A DNA stretch of 64,000 nucleotides. Source: Margaritispora aquatica. Lineage: Eukaryota > Ascomycota > Leotiomycetes > Helotiales > Discinellaceae. The notes beneath the pieces are model-generated. The model saw only the letters and a list, made by a program, of their open reading frames with translations, had not been told where the DNA came from and did not search any database. Shown one piece after another: positions 11,059-23,000 of this stretch. The DNA lies in the NCBI GenBank assembly GCA_007644065.1, contig VJWN01000029.1:186001-250000 (forward strand), read 5' to 3'. Every line of letters begins with the position of its first letter. Position 1 is the first letter of the stretch. The position numbers and the translations under genes are program-made.

Positions 11059-11866
11059 ATGTGCGGCTGCTTGGTTGCCATTACTACCGCAGCCCTCCTT
11101 TAGCCATTTCCACTTGTGCAAAGAGCGTCTCAATTTCTGCGGTAACGTCGTATGTCACCGTCATGGTATCCGTATCGGTCTCAGTACTTACAGTTACTGA
11201 ACCAGCAAGCGAGTAAGTAATGATATCTATTGTAATTTCCATATTTTATGATTTTAGTAAATTGGCTATAGCTAAAGTATCTACCAATATAGCGTCACCG
11301 TTAATGTAACACCAAGGTGTTCTTCCGCGTCCACATCCTCTGTTGCTGCTTCCGTCTCTGCCGCGCCTGGACCTGCCACAGTCCTATTAACCAATTTCTA
11401 TGACCAAAACTGCGATTTTGATAACGCCAGTGATGTGCCCCTTCTCGAAGGTGGCTGCACGAACATCGAGGGCGATGCCTTAAAGGTCGGCGCTTTTACA
11501 GGGGACTCTTCACTGAAGGAGTAAACGAAGACACACGAAGCACAAAGCCCACAGCCCCTCTTCGGACCTAGCAATGTGTTCGGTGTGCAACCATCGAAGC
11601 GGATCTTGTCAGTGATAGGTGATGAGCCAGACAATCAAAAGACGATAAATAGCGCCAGGGGGGAGGGCGAGGGCGAGGGTGAGGAGGGGAACCTTTGTTC
11701 GGACGGTCCACTCGGAGATGCTGTACCTTCAGACTGTGCGGCATACTACTATACGCAATATGATTGTAAGGGGACTAAAGTTTTCTTCGACTCAGTGCCG
11801 GGTGATACATGCTTTCAGGCCCTAGGCTTCAAGTCGGCGTCAATGTCTTGCGGGTGTGGTGTGTAA
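11059..11866 (+). pseudogene. Small secreted Cys-rich protein gene with a frameshift in the signal peptide
   Basis: Reading with two introns, 11213-11292 (GTAAGT...ATATAG) and 11521-11571 (GTAAAC...CCTAG), gives one continuous chain: a Thr/Val/Ser-rich stalk (TSYVTVMVSVSVSVLTVTEP), an Ala/Ser/Pro linker, then a domain with NFYDQNCDFD, EGGCTN, NLCSDG, SDCAAYYYTQYDCKG, DTCFQALG and SCGCGV. This is the layout of fungal small secreted or surface proteins. The only signal-peptide-like start, MCGCLVAITTAALL at ATG 11059, is in frame 1 and hits a TAG at 11101, while the rest continues in frame 3 from LAISTCAKSVSI. A -1 slip near 11095-11100 would join them. Either the gene is broken by an indel or the sequence has an error. 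An internal ATG at 11163 would give a protein without a signal. A GEGEGEGEEG run at about 11663-11690 is also notable. Confidence 0.55.
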
Positions 11867-12732
11867 GAAAAGTCGAGGGAGAACGAAAAGATATGGATAT
11901 CATATATAGCATAGAATTGCAACTCTGAGTTTCAGACGAGTCCAAGAAAGATTTTGATTTGGGGCGGGATTCATTAGGTGGCACTATATTTAATAATACA
12001 GTAGTATTTGTTTCGATAATTGAGGATAATTTAACCCTACTGTTTTTGCATTGAATTCTAGTGGTGAAATATGTTAAATCTGAAGCTATATTGAACCGAT
12101 GTTGAATAGAGCAACTGTGGTTGACTTGCTTTATGTAGTAATTCTGAAGCATTATCTCCTTTTCTTTAACAAAAATTGTTCAAGATGCTGATGCTTTACT
12201 GCAAGTCATTAAGGCAAATAAAGACGTATTATCTCCGCCTTTTCTTCACCCTACTGGCTAGATCATTGAATTGTTGCCAAGCGAGGCCACCACATGTACT
12301 CTGAAATTTACTACCCTTTCAGACTTATGCAGCCTTGTTTATTGTTCGTAGCTACTTTGGCAGCCATTACTTAATTCTGCAGTCTGATTATTTCCAGAAG
12401 TCAACTTTTGCAATTAATCTACCAGCAGAAGAATGAGCATGAGCAATTCGAGTCAAGAAACCACAGACGGCTTGACTTCTCTTCCGGCATCTCTTTCTGC
12501 AGCAAATTTTCCGTCTGCCGGGATTGTTGCTTCCATTAAAGGGCCTATAGCTTGAAGTTTTGGTATGATAACATTCCCGTCTACTGCTTGGCTCATCGCC
12601 ACTTCTAAGGCTCAGCTAATAATTCTACTAGTAGATACAGATCAATCAATCTATTCCGCGTATTCAAGCAGACGCACATCTCTTTCAAAAAAAGAATTCG
12701 AATGTGAGGCGAGATTTTCAGACTCTTCGCAG
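11867..12732. other. Intergenic
   Basis: No gene recognised. The frame of the next gene is open upstream to an ATG at 12565, so a longer N-terminus for that gene is possible. Confidence 0.35.
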
Positions 12733-13776
12733 ATGATCGGCAGAGCAAGCACCCCGAATTCTGATGCTATTAACCAAAAGATGGATCAATCAACGACTCT
12801 TGTTAGATCAAATATGTCAAACTCAAATGAAATCTCGACAAGTCTCCTTTCGCCTCCTCCCATTCAGAGTAAGGTTATTGTCTTCTTCGAACAATCAGAT
12901 ACTCGGGAGCCACCATTCAATGATCCGCTCGGCCTCCTCCATGAGCTCGCGACCAGCAATCCACACCTCCAGGCATCGCTTCTCGCTATTCGCGAAACGC
13001 TCAAGCGCAGGAAAAAAGTCTTGGAGAGCAAGCACATCAAGGACCAATCGAGGATCTTGAAGCACAGCATTGAGTTGGCCTTCCATAGAAACCACACCGC
13101 CAAAGCCATGCAAGAACTCCATGACACACAGGCTTCTATGGAGACAATGTGCACACAGAACTACCGTCTGCAGGCTGGCAAATCCGAAGCGGAGGAACAG
13201 CAAGCATATCTAAGATCACAACTGGATGTCACAAATCAAGAGCTCAGAATCTTTCAGACCGCAGAGAAGGAATTCAGAGATACTAAACTGTGGCTGGAGG
13301 GCAGAAATCTGTGGCTGATCAGTATGAGATGCGTGGATATGATCAAGAGAATTGCGATGCAAAAAGAGATTCTTGATTTGAAAGAAAAGCTCCAAGGACT
13401 GTGGTGCAACATGGAGATCAGTGAGAGCAGTGGATCACGGGAGATGAGCGCAGATGGTTGCAGCAGCCACTCGCAAAACCTCATACTAGGCGAGAGCTTA
13501 AAAAGAAAGAGAGGATCTGAGGAGACTGATCACGATGAAGTTTCCGCTGCTCACCCAACAAAGTTGCCTCGCTCAGGTGGTGGTCTCGGACGCAGGATCA
13601 CGGAAAAGACATTTGCGCGAACGCAAGATGATCAGACGGCTAGTAGGGGTGATTTTGCAAGTAGAATGGGTGGTATCTTGGCGCAAGCGGCACGAACTGG
13701 AAGTACACAGGACATCCCAAACATCGATCACCTTATTGAGTGGTTTGCAGACGACGAGACTCTGTTGGCTGAATGA
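12733..13776 (+). CDS. Coiled-coil protein of unknown function
   Basis: Single exon. I take the ATG at 12733 (MIGRASTPNSDAINQK) as the start, giving 347 aa; an upstream ATG at 12565 would add 56 residues of hydrophobic then basic sequence that looks less protein-like. Residues about 60-230 are helical with coiled-coil character (for example QASLLAIRETLKRRKKVLES, MQKEILDLKEKLQG). A basic LKRKRG motif at about 258 suggests a nuclear signal. The C-terminus is Gly/Arg-rich and ends in an acidic helix, HLIEWFADDETLLAE. The motif LILGESLKRKRGSEE recurs in altered form in the decayed region just downstream (14.58-14.65 kb), pointing to a tandem relative. No known family recognised. Confidence 0.65.
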   Translation: MIGRASTPNSDAINQKMDQSTTLVRSNMSNSNEISTSLLSPPPIQSKVIVFFEQSDTREPPFNDPLGLLHELATSNPHLQASLLAIRETLKRRKKVLESKHIKDQSRILKHSIELAFHRNHTAKAMQELHDTQASMETMCTQNYRLQAGKSEAEEQQAYLRSQLDVTNQELRIFQTAEKEFRDTKLWLEGRNLWLISMRCVDMIKRIAMQKEILDLKEKLQGLWCNMEISESSGSREMSADGCSSHSQNLILGESLKRKRGSEETDHDEVSAAHPTKLPRSGGGLGRRITEKTFARTQDDQTASRGDFASRMGGILAQAARTGSTQDIPNIDHLIEWFADDETLLAE

Positions 13777-14259
13777 GAAAGGGCGGGTTGAGTCCGAGAA
13801 TGGGCATGAGGGGTCTTCCAAAATTCCGTGTTGAGGATCCCTCTAAAAAGATTGCTCCCAACAAGCAGAAGATGGTTAAAGGCTGGGTTTCTGGCCATCA
13901 TTTGTATGTAGTTTCCGCAAAGCAGACATGGGGAATTGCGAGTTTGTGATTTGCATTATTCAAACATCATTCTGGCTTTCAAACTGCTGTGGCATTGTGA
14001 GTTAATTTAAAGAAGACAAACCACTTAGGTAGGGGCCTGAACCGGCATGGCCGAGCTGCCACTTAGGATTTAGGATAGGGGGTGGCAAATGCCTGACCAC
14101 TTACATGTTTAAGCGAACATCGTCACGTGTCAAATGTGGATTGTATGTTGGTGAACACCTCGCAGACGACATTAGGTACTCAGCTTAGGATGATAGAGAA
14201 ACTCTAAAATAATAATTGAATTCATCTACTCAGACTAGCAAAGAATTATTCAAGAAAAC

Positions 14260-14782
14260 TGCGAAGCAACAGCCCAATATTGAGAGGCTTTACAAGCGAT
14301 TCGGACGAGTGCAGAGGAAACTAAACAGGATGCTAGAGACTTACTAGTCTTAAAGGAGAGCTTGGATCGCGTATTGAGAGCAAGCAGTAATTGGTGATAC
14401 TAGCTGAAGCGTAGAATCAACAAGACATGAGGCCCGTGTTGAAATGACAAGGCAGTCTGCGGCTCTACAGGAAATGTATGGAAAGTAGCGTCGAAAGACC
14501 TCTCAAGGTAAGTTCGATGAATGTACAACATTTAATACGGCACCATACTAAACCATTCCATCAGGTTTGAATTAGGCTAAAGATCATCAAAGTCAGCCAG
14601 AAGTTGTGCTCGGAGTCTTGAGGAAGAGAACAGCATCGAACTTGGAGGTTTCCGTTGGAAGTTTCGGATTTGGGAATCTAGCGACACCTTGGGCATTGCC
14701 TTGTGGAATCTTGCAAACTCTAAATCTTGAAACAGAAACATGTATGTTGCAAACAAACTTTCAGGTTCATGAGATGAACTAG
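14260..14782 (+). pseudogene. Decayed coiled-coil gene, possible relative of the 12733 gene
   Basis: No intact frame exists, but several protein-like pieces follow one another. 14284-14395 reads EALQAIRTSAEETKQDARDL and on as a coiled coil to a TGA. A second helical piece lies at about 14417-14490, broken by a TAG. Then an intron-like block (GTAAGT at about 14509, acceptor near 14575) leads into 14576-14782, open to a TAG. The last piece has VVLGVLRKRTASNLE, which resembles LILGESLKRKRGSEE of the upstream intact gene. Each piece alone is weak; together they fit a degraded paralogue. Confidence 0.35.
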
Positions 14783-15597
14783 TTCTAGCCGTGATATTGG
14801 CATTCGGAGCCTAGAGTGTTTTTGGATTTGAGACATGTTAAGAATGAAATGGATTTCATCAAACCAAACCCTCTCCGGTAATTTCCCATAATCGAGAGAG
14901 GCGCAAAGATATACTATATGTGAGATCCTTGCAATAAAATACTATTACTATTTATCTTGTGAGTAAATAATTTCAATTGATAATAAATTCGCTTATCTGT
15001 TTTTGAGTCAAGATTTATCACCGAGCGATACCTTTCAAAAATTGCAGGTTAGTTGAAAATTATGTTTTAGACCAAGCGACCTCGTAACGAAAGGGGAAGA
15101 AAAATCTTCTGGAACCAGAGTCTTTCATAACTCCCAACCTATTAAAATCGCCAAAGGCTAACTCTAAAATTCAGTATCGTAGGTCTCTTGAAGTCAGAGC
15201 CGAGCCTATGCTGTTTCTATTAAAAATGTAAAATTGAACCACTTTCCATCTTTGAGACTAATTGGCGATCTGACCAGTGACCTGCGTTTCAGAGTTTGCT
15301 ATATAGAATCCACTTAGGGTGCTACCTAGGACAAATAATCCGCTAGAACTCCGACAAGGTTTGCACAATTGCTCAGCACAGTCAGTAGCTGTTCCAGGAC
15401 ACTTACGCTAGCTCACATGTTGGGCTAGCTCATTTGTGCTACCTTACTCAGCACAAATTATAGGGTTTTCTCCAAGCACGCACATATTAATCACATTCAA
15501 GATGAGACATCAGCATAGGTAGGTACTTCTCCTATCATATCATGTTACTCTAATGGTCTAATGGGTACCGAGCTGTTCTATGTTGACAGTTCATCTT
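14783..15597. other. Intergenic
   Basis: No gene seen. It includes the 3' flank of the SNF2-like gene, which is transcribed on the minus strand. Confidence 0.4.
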
Positions 15598-18500
15598 TCA
15601 TAGCAAATTGCAGAGCCACTAAGGTATAGATCGTCAGCTAGTTCCCGTGACTTCGAGGGATTACCCTCATGGTTTTTAAATGATGAACAGACCTTCAAAC
15701 GCTCAACATCTCCGGCTTGGTTATCTTCACGTGACGCAAATAACAAAGAAGCCAAATCTTTTTTAGACTCCTGGATTTCCAGTACCCGCTAGACGACCTA
15801 TCAGCCAATACCTCCAAGAATAAGTTACTTTAGTGAACAATAATACTCACCTCTTCAAATGTGTCCTTGACAAAGAACCGAACTGTAGTAACCTCCTTCT
15901 TCTGGCCAATCCTGTGTATTCGTGCCAATGCCTGTTCCTCAATCGTGGGGTTCCTGGATTTATTGTCAGCAAGTCCTCCCTCATCAGCTGGAGCTGGGGA
16001 ATGGTACCAATGGGGCTCCATTAGGTAGGCGTAAGATGCTTCAGTCAATGTCAAACTAGAGTATGTGAGCGTTGTGTCAACTGTCAATATTCTCCTTCAA
16101 GACTTACCCAACAGCTCCACAGGAGAGCGTGAGGGTCATGACCTTGATCGACGGGTCCTTCCGAAACCGCTCAATGATAGTTTGTCTATTCTTCTGTGGG
16201 ACTTTCCCATCAAAGCGTAGATATTGGATATGGGCTTGCTTGAGACCGGCTTCGACGACTTCGAGACTCATTCTCCACGAAGAGAATACGAGACTAGGGT
16301 GGCAAAACATGAGCACGAATACGTCCATCACGATTTATAACTCACCATTTTACATCAGCTGATTGGGCTTGAAGCTGCGTTATCAAAGATGTAACTTTCG
16401 AAGGAAGGCCAATCAGTGATGTGTGGTAATCTTCCACAAGAGGCGTTGGGCCAGTTGCCTCTTCTAGCTCTGTACGACCTACTGATACCGAAGCACTCGG
16501 ATGGGGTGGATTGTGCCCACATACGATAGGTTTAGAGGCTCTATAGAGGCGTTGTGTACATTCGGAGCAGAAGAATCTCAGGCACTGAGAGAATCGAGGT
16601 TGTGTCTGGCTCGCAGGCTCGCCTAGTAGAGCCTCTGTCACATCCAGTGATGATAAACAGAGTTGGCAAATTATAGATCCGGCTTCCAACTGGAAGTCGA
16701 AAGCTTGCTGAGCAACTTCTGTCCATTTGATTTGCTCTTGCGAGCCAACATCTGCTGTGGCAGTGTCGTAGCGCGAGTGGTAGTGAAGTCCCATGTTACA
16801 AATCATTCGTAGGGAGTTGATTTGCTGAATAATGTTCACGAATGTAGTAGAACTAGATCTATCAGAGCCCTCCAGAGTCGTTTGATTGAAGTTTGCAATC
16901 GTGCTGTTCTTTATTTCATCATAGAGTGCTCTCTCATCGAAGTTAAACTCCACGAAGCATTGCAGGTCTCGCCTTGGGGGAAGATTGATTGTCTCCTTTG
17001 GTCGCCGCAATACAAGACACCCAGATAGTCGCTTGAGTCTATTAGTGGCTTCTTCCACTTCACCTGACTTCCACAGATGAGTAATATCGGCTTCAAACCT
17101 CCCGGTGTCGCCGTACGGGTGTGCTTGAAGGAATTTCAGAAGAGCCACGAGATCTCCTAGCCGGTTTTGGATTGGAGTTCCTGTTACTACCCATCGAGAG
17201 GTAGCAGCAAGAGAGCAGATCGCTTTAGCGATTCGCGACCCGCTGTTGCGAATAATGTGTGCTGCATTCGTCAGTTGAGAGCAAGATACCGTTGTGGGCT
17301 ATAATGTTACCTTCATCAAGGATCACACGTTTCCACCGCGTAGAGAAAAGAATAGACGTCTCAGCTTGGTTCCCAGCTCTAAATTCTGCAGACACTGTAT
17401 GATAAGTTGTCAAAACTAAATTGAGGCTCTTCAATTCGGAGATTTTGGTTAAACGAGACTTGCCGTGGTGACGGCCCCATGTCAAACCAGATTTTACAAC
17501 ATGTCTGAGGGTGTTAGAGTGACTTCTTCCAAAACGGAATGGAATTGAATCAAGGATGCGTTGCATGATTACTTACACCGATAACTGCTCTTCCCAGCTG
17601 TCGAGCACTTCACAGAAATTAGAAATTTTAGCCTACTGGGTAACGAGCAAGCAAGTACCTGGTGGAGGGACAATGACAAGTGTGGTCGTGTTTGATGTGT
17701 CATCATCGATATTGCTGTGCGTTTCAAATTCTTTTTGGCGATAGCTTGTTAAATCGGTGGCAATTAAGGCTATCATGCTCAAAGTTTTACCAAGCCCCAT
17801 GGGATCTGCGATGATTCCTCCATAAAATTGGAGTGGTTCCTCCATTTGATAAGTGTTTGATACCCTGTTGATGAAACTTGCAGGCACTGTCAGATTTGAC
17901 GCTGAGGCATGGAAAGGGGACGTGAGATCTCACCAGTAACCTCTACTACTTCTCTTCATTTCCCAGAGATCTGGGACTTCGCCATTTAAAGCCCATCCCT
18001 GCTCTCGACGCAGCATAAAAGTCAGCGCTTGTTTTTGATGTCTAGGAAATAATTAGCAAAGTTCATCGCACATCAAGTTTATTTACCGTTCAAGGCTAGT
18101 CTGGATCGCATCTGGCTGGGGAGTTTCGGGTAAATCTTCCTGGGAGTTGAGAATAGCGAGAAGATCTGGCTGTCGAGGAGCTTCTTTCATGTTGGAGGCA
18201 CCAAGCGGTGCCTCGTGCAATCTCAATTCCGATGTCATTGAGCAAGAGGCCAGATCCATGGAAGAAAGTCGGTGTGGATTGTAGTATTTCACATCATAGT
18301 CGCAGTCTCGAGGATCTTGCAAATAAATATCATAGTCCTGGAAAAATTCACCAAGTTCCTCAGAAAGATCCGATGGCCCGTAAACGATGATCGAAAGCGA
18401 ACATGGTGAAATACAAGGGAGAAATCTTCCCGCCTTTCGGTTCTCTGAATTTTTGTCCCCAACTTCACACATAACTTGGATCATAAGGGATGTCTCATCG

Positions 18501-19527
18501 AGGAGTGCCTGTAGCAGCTGAGTATGCTGGTTTGAGACAGTGCCGCCAAATTCGGTCCCGGAGCAGGAACTGAATCTCGAAGCCGTATCAAGTCTGACGG
18601 GATAGCTTGACAAGCCTTCTTGTCGGCGATTCCCAGAAGGAAGCTGGTACTCTGCTGGAATACCCACAACCTGCGATGTCACAAGTAAGCAGACGGGTTT
18701 TCTTGAGATTCGAAAGCTCTCACCATGCCAAAACAGACGAACCCGTTCTCATCCGTTGTAGAGGATATTTGCGTAACCTCAATTAACTCATTGCCAGCAC
18801 ATGATAGATTCGCATTCAAATTAAGCGTTGGATTCACTTGGGAAGCCACTACCGCATGTGTCTGGAACGAGATTCCTGCATTGCGCGCATTTGACTGAAT
18901 AAGTTCTGACGATTGCAGCAGATTAACCCCATAAGAGTGAGTCTGGGCAGAATAGCTCATATCCAGACCGGAATAGGAGGTTTCTACTCTTAATTGGTGA
19001 AGGGCTTGTCCGTGATTAATCCTAGACGTATCTAGATTTGGTTCAGCCTCGCCAAGCTGACCTCCCATATTCCTGCTCATGCAGTGTTGTGTAAAGTATT
19101 GGTGGGTATTGGACACTGTGTTGTGGCCTTCGCCAGTCATCGCCATAGAATATTCACTACTTGGAGCCAAGACTGAGGAAGGAGTCCGATTTTGATCATC
19201 CATGTCTTGCCATGTCATATCAAGGCCGTGGTATCCCTGGGTGAGCTGGTTATTCTTGCTCCAAGAGCTGGTTTTAGGCTGGTTAATAGTCGAGAGTATG
19301 GATGAACTTATATCGAACTGAGATGTGAGTATGAATCCGATGTCATGTTTATTGTTTGCCCGGACAGGCTCGCTCGCAAGCTGTGAAGTGGGCATAGGCC
19401 TTGTAGGCGGATGCCAGGCCACTGCTGGATTGACTGTAGGGGGTTGTGTCCCCTCCAAACGTCGACGTTTTGCAGCCGTGGGAATATAAGGATTCGCCAT
19501 GTCTTCCAAGCCTTCCAAGCCTTCCAT
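15598..19527 (-). CDS. SNF2-family ATPase, Rad5/HLTF-like, with degenerate RING insert (12 exons)
   Basis: Exons (high to low): 19527-18724, 18670-18087, 18041-17934, 17876-17659, 17607-17577, 17504-17311, 17261-16346, 16293-16108, 16055-16008, 15953-15851, 15788-15693, 15618-15598, summing to 1102 aa with all phases closing. Residues 1-460 are polar, with a basic KRRRLEG near residue 20 and no HIRAN domain recognised. The ATPase has HQKQALTFMLRREQGWAL (about 464), Walker A DPMGLGKT (about 523), DEAH (about 646) and VTGTPIQN (about 675). A RING-like insert at about 845-900 has CQLC, then CLRFFCSEC, where Arg replaces the usual His, and only CGH at the end. The C-terminal helicase lobe has CLVFSSW, TLSCGAVGLTLT and the NPTIEEQALARIHRIGQ motif. 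Known members are DNA translocases in repair or chromatin. The last intron (15619-15692) has a weak donor but a good CTGAC branch point; without it the protein ends at 15591. Confidence 0.88.
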
Positions 19528-20042
19528 GAAACGATGTTCACTCTTTCGAATTTATCGGGTTGGTTATTGCAATAAAGGTAGGAATGATAATTGGTGAAGT
19601 GAGACTAAAGTTGAAAAAACTTCCTTTTTCTTGTTACCAAAGCCCCCAGCACAGCCTCTTCTCTTTCCCCTCGCTGTGAGCCTCATGGTCAGCGCTGGCG
19701 TTTTCAGTTGAAGATGCTGCTTCTAAGATGCCACTTGTACCTTGTTTATGGTTCTAGTGGTTGAGTAAGGCAAGACATCGCAGCTGGATTGGATTAGTTC
19801 CAGCGTGCAGCAGCCCTGCTACATTGCTATAGGGTGCAATATTGGCCTCGCTCAACTACCCATGACGCCGCCGGGCAGTGCAGTTGGCAGCCTTCCTGGG
19901 GCACAACATGATTTGGAAAATATGGTATTTCTCTTTCCTTGTCTTTCTTCTATCCTTCTGCCCTTCTGCCTTTTTGTGGTCTTCTCTATGTCCTCTGTCT
20001 TTCTGATTTTGTGAATTCGCTCACGTACGTACCACGTACGCG
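19528..20042. promoter_or_regulatory. Shared divergent promoter interval
   Basis: 515 bp separate the start codons of the minus-strand SNF2-like gene and the plus-strand NLR gene. A CACGTACGTACCACGTACGC cluster at about 20021-20040, built from overlapping ACGT and CGTACG palindromes, sits just before the NLR start codon. Co-regulation is inferred from geometry only. Confidence 0.45.
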
Positions 20043-23000
20043 ATGCCTCTCCCAAGGAGAGACCGAACGGCCGAAGCAGCCAAACGAACGATTCGCAAAG
20101 CATTCGAGGAATTGGAGGCTGCTGTTTCTCCCTCGGACTCTCACGAATTTGGCAGTACGACGTTGGAAAGTGTGCAACAAGCAGCGCTGGATATTGAAAA
20201 TCAGCTTGCCTCGCGGTCTTCCCTCCGCAACATGCGTCGCCTAGAGCCGTTCTTCTCCGGACTTCGACACTATTCAGCCACGATTGAAGTACTTTGCAAT
20301 GGAACTCCCTACCTGCCGTGGATCTGGGCGCCGATAAAGTTGATCCTTAAAGTGAGTTGAGCTTGTCGGATATGTTGCAGTTAGAGTTGGGGGCGGAGAA
20401 AACCAAGAGCGGGACACGTTCTAATATGTTGCTGCACTCCTGGTAGGTTGCTTCAGACTACGTAGAAGCATTCGAGCAGATCATTAAAGCGTACTCGCGA
20501 ATTGGCGAATCACTGAAGAGATTTCGAGTCCTAGATGCAGCCTTCAGTCAGAACGCCAACTTCCAACAAACTCTCGCCGTCTTCTACGCTGATATTCTTC
20601 GCTTCCACAAACAAGCATACATATTTGTTCGACGAAGCTGTAAGTGGTGTCGAATTGCAGCAATAAGAACATGCTAAGGCCCCTACTTAGGCTGGAAAGT
20701 CCTCTTTCTCACTTCTTGGGGCCGCTTCCAAAGAAGATTCGACAATATAGTTGATAATTTGAAAAAACACGAAGAGCAGATTGACAAAGAGGCTAATGCT
20801 TACCATATTGCCGAGGCGAAAGAAGCGAGGGAAAAATTGGAGGTCTGGAGACTAGACGCCCTTACGAAGCTTGTCCGCGATGAAGAGGAGCAGACTGCCA
20901 GCCACCTTCAAACCATCTCGACGTGGTTGAAGCTGGACGATACTGATCAAATAGCAATATTTGACAAGATTTCGACTGAAGGAGCGAAATATCCTGAAAC
21001 ATGTGGATGGATCCTGAAAAACTCGACCATGGCCTCCTGGCTGAAGCCTCAGCCAGATACCTCTTCTGTGTGGCTCCAAGGGAATCCAGGAACTGGTAAG
21101 AGTATGATTGTCGGAAAGTTGGCCACCTTTTTGCGTACCTCGCCCCAGTCTTTGTCTTTGGTCGTCACTCATTTCTGTACTTCTTCATATGCCGCATCGA
21201 CCCAGTATGACAATATCCTCAGGTCGTTGCTTTTCCAACTGGTTAATGCTAATGACGACTTTATTGCGCACATCTATTGGGAATACGTTGTCTGTAAGAA
21301 GGTAGCAAGCATCACGACCTTAGTGCAGTTGATGGTGACAGTCGTCACTACACTTCTCGGCGAGCCAGGCCAAAACCGGCCAATTTACCTCTTCTTAGAT
21401 GGAATTGATGAAATTGAGGCTGGAAAACAACTCCAAGTCGTTAATTTGATACGCAAAGTGGCTAGCGGAGCCAGAGCGAGCGGAACTGTATTTAAGGTCC
21501 TTGTCTCATGTCGAAATTCGGCACCTCTTGAAAAGATACTGAGGAAACAACATGTGGTATCTCTGAGCGACGAGAAAGGACGCTTGGAAAAAGCCATCGG
21601 GAAATATGCCAGTCACCGGTTGACGGCCGATAACCACAGACTGTCGCAACTAGGACTCCGTGGATCTGATTTACTAGACTTGGGGCGAAGAATCGCAGTA
21701 AAGGCTGATGGTTTGTGGACACTATGGCTGCTACAGTATCTGGCAACACTGACTCGATTTTTAGGAATGTTTCTTTGGGCTCGTTTGGTACTTGACTATC
21801 TCGCCACTAATATTTTCCACAGTCGTCACGAGATCACAGCTGCTATTGAGACTCTGCCTCGCGAGTTATCACAGTTGTGAGTCCATACACATCTGTCTTT
21901 CCCGTATCGGGTCCTATGTTTTTTTTCTTCTTACAATTCCTAGCTATGAGAGGATATTGACCAATACGATCGCCAACTTTGACTCTCGCTCGGTTGACCG
22001 AATGAGACAGATACTAGGATGGATAGCATTTGCAAAGCGACCTCTTCGGAAGAGTGAGTTTCGGTCGGCCCTCTCTTTCAGCGCCGGAGATCCTAATGTG
22101 GATGAACTCGTTCCATCATACATCTTCGACATGTGTGCACCGCTTATCGAACAAAGCCGCGACTCAAGCTTCGCTTTCATTCACATTTCCGTTAAAGAGT
22201 ATGTGGCGTTCCTTACTACTTGGAAGCTATTTGCTAACTACAGCTTCAGCTACCTTCAGTCCCAACAGAGTCTGCTATTCATAGCCGAAGACAAAGCTAT
22301 ACGGGAGCATAGTATTGCCTCCCTCACATGTCTTCTGTCGGGATTGAAGGTTTTCCAGCCAGACTACCCCCGCCTCGACCGTTCCTTGAGAGTGTTGAAA
22401 GGACTGTATGGCTTCCATATTTATGCTGCTGAGTATTGGGTTGACTATATTTTGTCTATTGTGACATCAAGTGACGCTCTCAGTCACCCTGGCCTGCTAT
22501 CATCGGTTGTAAATGAATTTTCCAAGAATTTGGACGATTTGGGTGAGTCGTTTAACGCATTGGGGGACAAGGGCAATTCAAGGCCATCAGAAAACGGCCT
22601 TGATCTTTTGAAACCGTATAAAGGATTGTACCAAAACGCAGTAATCACATTACAAGAACGGTCCAGAAAAGGATTCGGAGACGAAATAAAAGAGGAAGGT
22701 ATGTCTGCTCGTCTTTTTGAATAATTAACTGTTCTGATTTATACCTCAAGAGCCTACAGCAGGTTTAGAGCAAGTAAACGAATTGCGCGATGTTCTTGTG
22801 AACTACCAGGCGAGCATCAAATCGCTTCTCCTCATCCAGGATTTCCCCGGCGTGACGCCAGAGGAGCTCGACCTCTTCAAGAGAGAATTTAGTACCTCTG
22901 TATATACTTGCCGCTTGGCTTCATGCCCTCGGGCCACGGTTGGGTTCGATACGAATGGGCTCCGGCTTGAGCATGAGGCTACTCATAGTCAACGCCTTCA

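Noticed and set aside
11522..11524. In-frame TAA in the secreted Cys-rich gene as a nonsense mutation
   Set aside because: A 51-nt intron (11521-11571, GTAAAC...CCTAG) removes it and restores the frame.
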